This document shows positions 1 through 6,633 of a stretch of 20,441 nucleotides of DNA, piece by piece. Source of the DNA: CAYLOC01 sp964385195. Its GTDB lineage: Bacteria; Actinomycetota; Actinomycetes; Propionibacteriales; Nocardioidaceae. The notes beneath the pieces were generated by a model. That model was not told the origin of the DNA. It saw nothing but the letters and a program-made list of their open reading frames with translations, and did no database searches. The DNA is taken from contig CAYLOC010000037.1 in assembly GCA_964385195.1 (NCBI GenBank), positions 1 through 20,441 on the forward strand. Direction: 5' to 3'. The stretch's first letter is position 1; each line of letters opens with the position of its first letter. A program made the position numbers and the translations under genes.

Positions 1-205
1 AACCTTCTGCGAGAACGCCCAGGTCAGGGCAGCCATGCACAGTCGAGGCGTGGCCTTCGTTCCCGTATACCCCGTCCGAATTGAGTCCCGGGACCGGGAC
101 GTTATACGGAAGGAACGCGGTGAGGGTGAACGCCGCGGCTCTTCGCCAACAGACCCGCGTCGCCATTTCGGCCAGCCACCTCCCGCACCACGCTCAATGG
201 CGCGT

Positions 206-637
206 CTACCTGGACTGGAGAGCAGCGTCCCAGACTTCATCGGTGACGAGGGGCTCCTGTTCTTTGGGACGAACAGTCGTTCGGCCTTCCGCTGCTTCCC
301 ATACGACACGGCCGATGTACCGGCAGCCACTCACAATCGTCTACAAGCCGACACAGTCCACGCGTTCGCAGTGGCGGTTCCGCTCCGAATCAGCGGCGGG
401 AACGGCAGGCGACACCTTCAGCTTCGAGCTCACGGAGGATCTCACAGAGGCTGGCGGCGTCGAGGTACGCGGCGTAAATCCGGGTGACTACGTCTCTGTA
501 GAGCGGACGTGGCACGAACCCGTGGACGGTGATGCCCTGGGGACGTTGGCCACGTTGGTGTGTGGACCGAGTTCTTCCCGCCGGTAGTAGCCGTACGGCA
601 CTCCCAAGGAACCACGTCTGCCCCGTCTGCGCCATGA
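206..637 (-). pseudogene. Decayed serine recombinase fragment (multiple frameshifts)
   Basis: Minus-strand translation shows pieces of a large serine recombinase in the right order but in different frames. VPYGYY followed by ELGPHTN lies at about 601-554, RIYAAYLDAASLCEILRELE at about 482-420, WTVSACRRL at 360-334, and YIGRVVWE followed by VRPKEQEPLVTDEVWDAAL at about 319-218. In intact family members these form one region after the catalytic domain: the PYGY motif, the helix resembling RIFxLYLxGxSLxEIAxxLNxEGV, the WTxSxVRRIL segment and the NPxYxGRxVW segment. Stops and at least three frame changes mean no functional protein is made. I could not find the N-terminal catalytic serine domain or the zinc ribbon. 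Family assignment is by motif recognition only. Confidence 0.72.
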
Positions 638-938
638 CCTGACATGGACTCTCGGACACGTCGGCATATGGCACCGCGTTCGACCCTACCCGTGACACCG
701 CTGGCGCCGAGGATCATGCCGTGGGAGGGTTCCCAGCGGTTCCCGACCGCTCGGCTGAAACCCCAGGTCACAGGCCTAATGGCCGGGTCTGGAGCCGACT
801 ATGCAGCCTCCAACACCAGGCATAGAGATAAGTTGCAAGTCCCCCTCGGGCACTGTGCACGCCTGCAGTCAAGACGGTGTCGGTCGGTGCCTGCAAGCGT
901 GTGTATCGGGGCCGGGATCTCGCTTTTGCTGGTGCGCG
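638..938. other. Gene-free stretch
   Basis: No convincing coding region, RNA gene or repeat was seen here on either strand. The open frames that cross it have no family-like motifs and no ribosome binding site. It lies directly upstream of the recombinase remains, so it may hold further decayed sequence, for example the lost N-terminal domain, but nothing recognisable is left. Confidence 0.5.
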
Positions 939-1442
939 TCACGCGAACAGGCGACGGAGCTCTGCTGCGATGTGGTTGACCAGTGCCGGGGAAGCCTCCA
1001 TTGCAAGTCCAGCTGCCCGCGCGGAGTTTTCCAACTCTTGCAAGCACCCCTGAACGGAGTCAAAGTCCGCAGGCGGGCGAAGTAGCCACACTCGGCCAGC
1101 CGGGCGGTCCGTCAAGCCGCACTCGGATAGAACCACGTTCATCGACTGCTCGAAGTCGGCGTACTCCGCCGTCGACCAGGGCACCCGACCAGCGGGTTGG
1201 TCGGAGCAGGACAGGGTCCCATGGCGAACCCGGATGTCAGTGACCCACGCCCGGAAGGCCACCGGCCAGATTGCAGGAAGAAAGCACCAGAATGGCGACT
1301 CCGGCGCCGGCTCCCAGCCGAGGGAGCGCCCGGCACGCACGGCCGGGATCATTTCCACGTCATCGGAGTCGACGTAGTGGACGTGCCCCTCGACCTCAAA
1401 CGCAGCCGAGCCGCCGTCTTCATCCCAGTCAGCGATGACCAC
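939..1442 (-). CDS. Hypothetical protein, 167 aa
   Basis: I do not recognise this protein. The translation looks real rather than a shadow: it has balanced composition, Trp- and acid-rich stretches (ADWDEDGG near the start, GWEPAPESPFWCFLPAIWP in the middle) and a helical C-terminus ending in HIAAELRRLFA. There is no signal peptide or clear membrane segment, so it is probably cytosolic. The GTG at 1442 is the first usable start; no Shine-Dalgarno precedes it, and the frame stays open upstream without another good start, so the N-terminus may be lost or wrongly placed. It is divergent from zwf and lies next to recombinase remains in a less GC-rich stretch, which suggests acquired cargo. Function unknown. 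Confidence 0.6.
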   Translation of the reverse strand: MVIADWDEDGGSAAFEVEGHVHYVDSDDVEMIPAVRAGRSLGWEPAPESPFWCFLPAIWPVAFRAWVTDIRVRHGTLSCSDQPAGRVPWSTAEYADFEQSMNVVLSECGLTDRPAGRVWLLRPPADFDSVQGCLQELENSARAAGLAMEASPALVNHIAAELRRLFA

Positions 1443-1606
1443 GAGTTCAGTATGGACTGACGTCCGTGGACACGCTGCCCACCCCTGGGCGCGATGACTT
1501 CGCCCCAGGGTGTTCGGAGTTGGAGGAGGGCGTTGGAGGTGGACGTTGGACCCGACGGGGTCGTTTCGAGGTGTCCTCCCACCGACTCAATGGCATCATC
1601 GCCTGC

Positions 1607-3103
1607 ATGACCACAACCAATCCGGAGAACATCGCCTACCCGGCCCCCGCGAGCCGTCGCCGTGCCGCCAAGGAGGCGCAACCGGCGCCGCATGTCGTGG
1701 TGCTGTTCGGTGCCACCGGTGACCTCGCCAGGCGCAAGCTCCTCCCCGGCCTGATGCGCCTGGCGGAGTCAGCGTTCGCCCCCAATACCCGCCTGGTGGC
1801 CACGTCACTTGAGGACTACGACGACGACGCCTTCCGGGAGGTGGCGCGCGAGGCGGTGGTGAAGTTTTCCCAACAGCAGATCTCCGACGACCAGTGGTCG
1901 GACTTCTCCCGACGAATCCGCTACGTGCCCCAGGGGAACGGGCCGGAAGCGCTGGCCGCGGCGGTGGCCGCCAGCGAGGAGGAGCTGGGGCCGGAGGCAA
2001 GGCGCCTGCACTACCTGAGCGTCCCGCCGAGTGCCACCATCAGCGTGATCGAGACACTGGAGGCCGCGGACCTGGTGACCGGCTCACGGATCGTGATGGA
2101 GAAGCCCTTCGGCACCGACCTGCCCAGCTCGATCGCCTTGAACGAGCGGATCCACCAGACGTTCACCGAGGAGCAGGTCTTCCGCATCGACCACTTCCTG
2201 GGGAAGGAGGCGGCACAGAACATTCTCGCGTTCCGGTTCGCCAATGGGCTGTTCGAGCCGATCTGGAACCGCCAGTTCATCGACCACGTGCAGATCGACA
2301 TTCCCGAGACGCTGGGCCTGAACGACCGGGTGAACTTCTACGAAGCCACCGGCGCGTTCAAGGACATGGTGGTCACCCACCTGATGCAGGTGCTGGCATT
2401 CGTGGCCATCGAGCCGCCTACGGCCCTGGAGCCACGCGCGATCATCGAGGAGAAGAACAAGGTCTTCCGTTCGCTCCTGCCCATCGAGCCCACCGATGTG
2501 GTCCGCGGCCAGTACACCGGGTACCTCGACCACCCCGAGGTGGCGCCGGACTCCGACACCGAGACGTTCATCGCCCTGCGCTGCGGCATCGACAACTGGC
2601 GGTGGGCCGGTACGCCGTTCTACCTGCGGACCGGGAAACGGATGGCGGAAGGGATGCGGATCATCTCGATCGCATTCCGGGAGCCGCCGAAGACGATGTT
2701 CCCACCGTGGTCCGGGATCGGCACCCAGGGGCCGGATCACCTCACGTTCGACCTCGCCGACGCCTCGAAACTGTCGCTGTCCTTCTACGGCAAGCGTCCC
2801 GGGCCCGGGATGCGGATGGAGAAACTCAGCATGCAGTTCGCCACCCGGGACACCGCCGAGGCCGGGGACGTCCTGGAGGCCTACGAGCGACTGCTGCTGG
2901 ACGCGATGCGTGGCGACCGCACCCTGTTCACCGCGGCGGCCGGTATCGAGAGCCTGTGGGAGCGCGCCACTCCCCTGCTGGAGAATCCGCCAGCTGTGAA
3001 GCCCTACCAACCCGGGTCATGGGGCCCGAACGCGATCCATCAGTTGATCGCACCGCACTACTGGCGCCTGCCGTTCGAACGCGGCTGGCGCGACCAGCGG
3101 TAA
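1607..3103 (+). CDS. zwf: Glucose-6-phosphate 1-dehydrogenase
   Basis: It oxidises glucose 6-phosphate to 6-phosphogluconolactone with NADP(+), the entry step of the oxidative pentose phosphate pathway in the cytosol. The protein is 498 aa, normal for the family. The nucleotide-binding loop GATGDLARRK is at residues 35-44, an EKPFG segment follows, and the substrate-binding signature RIDHFLGKE is at residues 193-201. The C-terminal half has the usual alpha/beta domain with RTGKRM. I chose the ATG at 1607 because the frame upstream (to 1466) has no family-like sequence; no Shine-Dalgarno is visible. It is not next to tal, opcA, pgl or gnd, which often accompany zwf in actinobacteria, so it may be an additional copy; the window cannot show this. 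Confidence 0.95.
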   Translation: MTTTNPENIAYPAPASRRRAAKEAQPAPHVVVLFGATGDLARRKLLPGLMRLAESAFAPNTRLVATSLEDYDDDAFREVAREAVVKFSQQQISDDQWSDFSRRIRYVPQGNGPEALAAAVAASEEELGPEARRLHYLSVPPSATISVIETLEAADLVTGSRIVMEKPFGTDLPSSIALNERIHQTFTEEQVFRIDHFLGKEAAQNILAFRFANGLFEPIWNRQFIDHVQIDIPETLGLNDRVNFYEATGAFKDMVVTHLMQVLAFVAIEPPTALEPRAIIEEKNKVFRSLLPIEPTDVVRGQYTGYLDHPEVAPDSDTETFIALRCGIDNWRWAGTPFYLRTGKRMAEGMRIISIAFREPPKTMFPPWSGIGTQGPDHLTFDLADASKLSLSFYGKRPGPGMRMEKLSMQFATRDTAEAGDVLEAYERLLLDAMRGDRTLFTAAAGIESLWERATPLLENPPAVKPYQPGSWGPNAIHQLIAPHYWRLPFERGWRDQR

Positions 3104-3182
3104 GGCCTGCCCCCCACTGTGGTCGCGATCAAGGGTGGCCGCCACCACGCGCGCGTCGCGACCGCTGCGAGACACTGGAGCC

Positions 3183-4091
3183 GTGATCGCCGTCCCACCC
3201 CACCTGGAGGTCACCACACCGGCCGCGGTCTGCCTCGACGGCGGGATGTCCAATGCGCTCGCCGACCGGGGAGTCGACGTGTCCGGCCCGCTGTGGACCG
3301 CGCGTCTGTTGCGTGACCAGCCCAGCGACATCGCCGCTGTCCACCGCAGGTACTTCGAGGCAGGGGCTCTCGTAGCGACCACGGCCAGCTACCAGGCAAG
3401 TGTGCCCGGCTTCGTCGAGGCCGGTATGCGGGCAACGGAAGCCGAGGAACTGCTGCGCAGCAGTGTTCGACTGGCAACGAAAGTACGCGACGAGCTGTCC
3501 GAGGACGGCGTCCGAAGGTGGATCGCTGCCTCGGTCGGGCCGTACGGCGCTGTGCTGGCCGACGGCTCGGAGTACCGCGGTCACTACGGTCTGTCCCGGT
3601 CGGCACTCCGCGATTTCCACCTGCCCCGCATCGAGCTCCTCCTGGCCGCCGAACCGGACTTCCTCGCCGTGGAGACGATCCCGGACGTGGTTGAGGTGGA
3701 GGTGCTGGTCGAGATCCTGCGGGATCTCGGAGTCCCGGCCTGGGTCAGCGTCTCCGCCCGCGGCCGCGCCACGCGAGCGGGCCAACCACTCGCCGACGCC
3801 TACGCGCCCATCAGCGACGTACCGTCTGTCTTCGCTGCCGGCGTGAACTGCTGCGCGCCTCGCGACGTGCTCCCGGCTGTGCGGATCGCCGCCACACATT
3901 CCGGCAAACCCGTCGTGGCCTACCCGAACAGCGGGGAGGAGTGGCAATCAGGGACCTGGGTCGGGGAACAGAGCATGCACCCCGATCTGGTGCCGCAGTG
4001 GGTCGAGGCCGGGGCGGCGTACGTCGGCGGCTGCTGTCGGGTCGGCCCCGGACAGATCTCCGAGATCGCGCGGCTCCTCGAGTGGATGTGA
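3183..4091 (+). CDS. mmuM: Homocysteine S-methyltransferase family protein
   Basis: It is predicted to move a methyl group from S-methylmethionine or S-adenosylmethionine to homocysteine, giving methionine. The family's N-terminal motif is present as CLDGGMSNAL followed by DVSGPLWTARLL. The three zinc-binding cysteines are in GVNCC (C223) and GGCCR (C284, C285). The length from the GTG at 3183 is 302 aa, about normal. The start is uncertain: GTG at 3135 is in frame and would add 16 residues; 3183 gives the usual distance of about 20 residues to LDGG, and GGAG sits just before it but very close. It follows zwf on the same strand and is separated from the next gene by a hairpin at 4091-4120. 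Confidence 0.88.
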   Translation: MIAVPPHLEVTTPAAVCLDGGMSNALADRGVDVSGPLWTARLLRDQPSDIAAVHRRYFEAGALVATTASYQASVPGFVEAGMRATEAEELLRSSVRLATKVRDELSEDGVRRWIAASVGPYGAVLADGSEYRGHYGLSRSALRDFHLPRIELLLAAEPDFLAVETIPDVVEVEVLVEILRDLGVPAWVSVSARGRATRAGQPLADAYAPISDVPSVFAAGVNCCAPRDVLPAVRIAATHSGKPVVAYPNSGEEWQSGTWVGEQSMHPDLVPQWVEAGAAYVGGCCRVGPGQISEIARLLEWM

Positions 4092-4120
4092 CACAGACCC
4101 GGAGCCGGGCTGGTTTGTGT
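4091..4120 (+). terminator. Hairpin after the homocysteine methyltransferase gene
   Basis: ACACAGACC at 4091-4099 pairs with GGTTTGTGT at 4112-4120: nine base pairs, one of them G-U in RNA, with a 12-nt loop. The left arm starts on the last base of the stop codon. There is no U-tract after it, which is common for actinobacterial terminators. It separates the methyltransferase gene from the peptide unit downstream. Confidence 0.45.
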
Positions 4121-4134
4121 GCCACCCACCTGGG

Positions 4135-4140
4135 TACGCT
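4135..4140 (+). promoter_or_regulatory. Possible -10 box (TACGCT) for the peptide-oxygenase unit
   Basis: TACGCT fits the actinobacterial TAnnnT -10 pattern and lies 34 nt upstream of the ATG at 4174, after the hairpin. It would give a short leader of about 27 nt carrying the strong ribosome binding site. No convincing -35 is seen at the right distance (TTGTGT at 4115 is only 14 nt away), so this is a weak call. Confidence 0.3.
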
Positions 4141-4162
4141 GCGGAGAGAAGCCACCCGAGGC

Positions 4163-4169
4163 AAGGAGG
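4163..4169 (+). promoter_or_regulatory. Strong ribosome binding site (AAGGAGG)
   Basis: Near-perfect complement to the 16S rRNA 3' end, 4 nt before the ATG at 4174. It fixes the start of the small peptide gene and predicts high translation, as expected for a precursor peptide made in excess of its modifying enzyme. The two genes that follow have GTG and TTG starts and no comparable site. Confidence 0.85.
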
Positions 4170-4173
4170 GTCT

Positions 4174-4404
4174 ATGAGCATCACCGAACAGTCGCTGCGT
4201 GACGAAGAGATCGAGACCGTACTGGGTCAGGCCACCATGCGCCCATACGCCGAGGCTGATGCCGACGGCACCGACGGGGACTCCACCGATTCCGTCGACG
4301 GGGACTCACACGATGCCGACGGGACCGACGCTGACGGCACCGACGGCGACTCCACGGACACGGTGGACGGCGACTCACACGACGCCGACGGGACCGACGC
4401 GTGA
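4174..4404 (+). CDS. Asp-rich repeat peptide, candidate RiPP precursor, 76 aa
   Basis: Residues 1-29 form a leader-like part with mixed composition (two Arg, one Tyr). Residues 30-76 are built from two 23-residue repeats (30-52 and 53-75) plus a final Ala, with only one amino-acid difference (Ser40 versus Thr63). The repeat part has 18 Asp, 8 Gly, 7 Thr, 5 Ser, 5 Ala, 2 Val and 2 His, and no Cys, Lys, Arg or aromatic residue. DGTD and DGDS each occur four times; each repeat has one His, in DGDSHDADGTD. There is no signal peptide. The start is fixed by AAGGAGG. The next gene, an iron/2-oxoglutarate oxygenase, begins 3 nt after the stop. I infer a ribosomal peptide whose Asp or His residues become hydroxylated. 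Alternative: a calcium-binding Asp-rich peptide, since DADGTDGDSTD resembles DxDxDG loops. Family not recognised. Confidence 0.75.
   Translation: MSITEQSLRDEEIETVLGQATMRPYAEADADGTDGDSTDSVDGDSHDADGTDADGTDGDSTDTVDGDSHDADGTDA
4261..4398 (+). repeat. Two tandem 69-bp repeats inside the peptide gene
   Basis: Copies at 4261-4329 and 4330-4398 differ at nine of 69 bases over eight codons. Seven of these codon changes are silent and the eighth swaps Ser for Thr. The protein repeat is therefore kept while the DNA drifts, which indicates selection on the peptide rather than a recent duplication. Confidence 0.9.
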
Positions 4405-4407
4405 GCC

Positions 4408-5526
4408 GTGACCGCGCTTGACCTGCTGAGCGGCGATGCCCAGGCCTTCATCGACAAGGTCTGGGCATCACGCATCCACACCCACCACTGCGACGAGCTG
4501 CTGCGCTTCCTCCGTCTCGACGACGTCGACGAACTGCTCAGCAGCAGCGCCATCCGCACCCCCGCGGTCCGGGTGGCCAAGGACGGCCGGGTCCTTCCCT
4601 CCGCGGACTTCACCCGGTCCGCGACCATCGCCGGATCGCCGCTGACCGGGCTGGTCGACGCGCGCAAGGTCTTCGACCTCTTCGGCGCCGGAGCCACCAT
4701 CATCCTGCAAGGTCTACACCGGTACTGGCCCCCGGTCGCCGGACTGGTCCGCGAGCTGGAGCTCCAGCTCGGACACCCCTGCCAGGCCAACGCCTACCTC
4801 ACCCCACCCGGGTCACAAGGCTTCGCGCGACACCGCGACAGCCACCAGGTCTTCGTCTTCCAAACCCACGGAAGCAAGACCTGGGAGGTCGAGGACGACG
4901 CGGGTGAACGTCAGGTCCACATGGAGCCCGGCGTGTGCATGTACCTCCCCACCGGAACCCCGCACGCCGCTCGGACCGAGCAGTCGGCGTCGTTGCACGT
5001 GACGGTCGGCATCAACGAGGTGACGTACGCCGACGCGGTGCGTCCCCTGTTGGACACGCTCCTCACCGACGACGGCTTCGGTGATCCCGTCCCCGCGGCG
5101 TACGGCGAGGACTTGACCGGCTTCGCAGCGGAGATCCGGTCCCGACTGGACGTGCTGGCCGACCGCCTGCGCGAGGCCGACCCGCACGCCGCCGCCACCG
5201 GACAGGTACGCCGGTTCCTCACCACCCGCCCATCCCGGCTCCGCGGTGCGTTGAATGACCTCGCCGCGCCGGAGATCAACGACGACACGCGAGTATCGCG
5301 GCGCGAGGGCAGCGTGTGTCACCTCGAGGAGGCAGGTGACCGGCTACGGGTGCTGCTGGGTGACCGCCAACTGCTGGTGCCGGCACGCGTCGCGGCGCCA
5401 CTGGAGCACATCCGGACCCACCCCAGCCTCCGCCCACGAGACCTCGACCAGTGGCTGGATGCCCCAGGTCGGCTGGTGCTCATCCGGCGGCTGGTCCGCG
5501 AGGGTCTGCTCCGGGTTGCGGCTTGA
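4408..5526 (+). CDS. JmjC/cupin-domain 2-oxoglutarate oxygenase (RoxA/MINA53-like)
   Basis: The protein has 372 aa. The central domain carries the metal-binding triad of JmjC hydroxylases: H142 and D144 in ARHRDSHQVF and a distal H186 in PTGTPHAA. GSKTWEV (K157) fits the position that contacts 2-oxoglutarate. The layout, with about 120 residues before the HxD and a C-terminal region with winged-helix-like helices, matches ribosomal oxygenases such as bacterial YcfD/RoxA and human MINA53/NO66, which hydroxylate Arg or His in ribosomal proteins. Here the gene starts (GTG 4408) 3 nt after the repeat peptide gene, so translation is probably coupled and the peptide is the likely substrate. No signal peptide; cytosolic. 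The alternative of a housekeeping ribosomal oxygenase is less likely in this context. Confidence 0.85.
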   Translation: MTALDLLSGDAQAFIDKVWASRIHTHHCDELLRFLRLDDVDELLSSSAIRTPAVRVAKDGRVLPSADFTRSATIAGSPLTGLVDARKVFDLFGAGATIILQGLHRYWPPVAGLVRELELQLGHPCQANAYLTPPGSQGFARHRDSHQVFVFQTHGSKTWEVEDDAGERQVHMEPGVCMYLPTGTPHAARTEQSASLHVTVGINEVTYADAVRPLLDTLLTDDGFGDPVPAAYGEDLTGFAAEIRSRLDVLADRLREADPHAAATGQVRRFLTTRPSRLRGALNDLAAPEINDDTRVSRREGSVCHLEEAGDRLRVLLGDRQLLVPARVAAPLEHIRTHPSLRPRDLDQWLDAPGRLVLIRRLVREGLLRVAA

Positions 5527-6443
5527 GCGCAGGACGCTGCGCCGAGCGAAGCATCGGCAACGACGAGCCGGTCTACGGCACCGCCTCCACCGTCCGCGCC
5601 TTCCTGCTGCTGGAGCACCCTGGCCCCTGGGGGGTCAACGCACTCACCGACGCCCGCTTGCCGGAGGAAGTACGCCGGTGGCTGGCCGGCACACCGCACG
5701 GGCACCACGTCCGTGCGTTGCTGATCCGGCGCAACGGCCGGAGCAAACCCACCCGGCCGCGGGTGTTCGCCGCGTACGCCGGCACCGAGGACCCGTGGAT
5801 GGAGACGGCGCAGCTCCGGGACTACCGCCAGGTTCTCGACCTCGACGTCGCCGCGCTGGGGAGGGGCCGCTCACCCGGCCTGGACCGTGCCACCGAGCCC
5901 GTCTTCGGTGTGTGCACCCACGGCAGGCACGACGTCTGCTGCGCCGAGCGTGGCCGGCCGCTGGCCGCCGCGCTGGCACGCGCGTTCCCCGACCACACCT
6001 GGGAGGTCTCCCACATCGGGGGTGACCGGTTCGCGGCGAACGTGCTGGTGCTCCCGGAGGGCCTCTACTACGGGCGGGTCGACCCGGCCGACGCCCGCGC
6101 ACTCGGACAGGCGCACCTCGACGGGCTCCTCGACCTGCCGCACCTGCGGGGCTGGTGCCGGTACGGGTTCGCGGTGCAAGCGGCGGACTACTACCTGCGC
6201 AGCCATCTCCACGAGCCGCGGCGGGACGCCGTACGGCTGCTGGAGTCCACCGGCAGCGACGGCTGCACCGAGGCGGTTTTCGAAGCGCACGCGCAGCGGT
6301 GGCGGGTGCTGATCCGGGCCGGCCAGTCCGGACCCGGCCAGCTGACGTGCCGCGCAACCCGTGACCAGCCGTACCCGGTGTACACGCTGGAGAGTGTCGA
6401 ACCCGTGTTGCCCGCGGACCACGAAGGAATCAACCGGGCCTGA
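5523..6443 (+). CDS. Sucrase/ferredoxin-like protein (thioredoxin-fold ferredoxin)
   Basis: 306 aa from a TTG start at 5523 that overlaps the oxygenase stop as TTGA, so translation is probably coupled. The N-terminus (DEPVYGTASTVRAFLLLEHPGPWG, in two parts) is typical of the Suc_Fer-like family, related to yeast Apd1/Aim32. The C-terminal thioredoxin-like part has cysteines in GVCTHGRHDVCC (C131, C139, C140) and HIGGDRFAANVLVLP (H164). Apd1 binds a [2Fe-2S] cluster with Cys and His ligands, the His in an HxGGH-type motif; here the second His is Asp168, which may be usual for bacterial members, so cluster binding is plausible but not shown. In this unit it could pass electrons to the oxygenase or keep its iron reduced. 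An in-frame GTG further upstream (5451) lies inside the oxygenase gene and is unlikely. Confidence 0.82.
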   Translation: MSAGRCAERSIGNDEPVYGTASTVRAFLLLEHPGPWGVNALTDARLPEEVRRWLAGTPHGHHVRALLIRRNGRSKPTRPRVFAAYAGTEDPWMETAQLRDYRQVLDLDVAALGRGRSPGLDRATEPVFGVCTHGRHDVCCAERGRPLAAALARAFPDHTWEVSHIGGDRFAANVLVLPEGLYYGRVDPADARALGQAHLDGLLDLPHLRGWCRYGFAVQAADYYLRSHLHEPRRDAVRLLESTGSDGCTEAVFEAHAQRWRVLIRAGQSGPGQLTCRATRDQPYPVYTLESVEPVLPADHEGINRA

Positions 6444-6457
6444 AACAACACACGGGC

Positions 6458-6483
6458 CACAAGCGTCCACATGGACGCTCGTG
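6458..6483. terminator. Inverted repeat between convergent genes, likely bidirectional terminator
   Basis: AGCGTCCA (6462-6469) and TGGACGCT (6472-6479) are perfect inverted copies around a 2-bp centre. The pairing extends to CAC (6458-6460) and GTG (6481-6483) with one mismatch, which becomes G-U in the minus-strand RNA. It begins 15 bp after the ferredoxin-like gene stop and lies between it and the convergent acyl-CoA dehydrogenase gene. A dimeric regulator site is a less likely reading. Confidence 0.5.
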
Positions 6484-6534
6484 ACGCCAAAACCGCCGCG
6501 GGAGGGGCCACAGGGGTTCACGTGGACGATTGTG
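6465..6534 (+). repeat. Imperfect 19-bp direct repeat
   Basis: GTCCACATGGACGCTCGTG at 6465-6483 and GTTCACGTGGACGATTGTG at 6516-6534 match at 15 of 19 positions, 51 bp apart. The second copy is flanked by GGGG and CCCC (6513-6516, 6537-6540) and could form a weaker hairpin. Both lie in the 190-bp gap between convergent genes. Confidence 0.5.
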
Positions 6535-6545
6535 TTCCCCGCAGA

Positions 6546-6570
6546 CCGCGTCGACCCGCGTCGACCCGCG
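6546..6570. repeat. 10-bp tandem repeat, 2.5 copies
   Basis: The unit CCGCGTCGAC occurs twice in full and once as CCGCG, in the gap downstream of the acyl-CoA dehydrogenase gene. Short and GC-rich; no function is suggested. Confidence 0.6.
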
Positions 6571-6633
6571 CCGGCAGGCTTCAGTGGCCGACCACCCGCC
6601 GGCGGATCGGGGTGGCGTTGGGAGCGGGCGGGG

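Noticed and set aside
820..860. Stretch resembling a tRNA 3' end (AAGTCCCCCTCGGGCAC), as an integration site next to the recombinase remains
   Set aside because: The T-loop does not follow TTCRANY, no matching acceptor strand or anticodon arm lies upstream, and the match is too short to call.
1466..1606. N-terminal extension of zwf by 47 residues from an upstream ATG
   Set aside because: The added residues look unlike any G6PD N-terminus and have non-coding character; ATG 1607 gives the normal length.
1894..3186. Long open frame overlapping zwf in another plus-strand frame
   Set aside because: It is an Arg/Pro/Gly-rich shadow caused by high GC at codon position three; zwf itself is certain.
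4261..4398. CRISPR-like or simple satellite repeat
   Set aside because: There are only two copies with no spacer, in frame within a gene, and changes are mainly silent, so it is a coding repeat.
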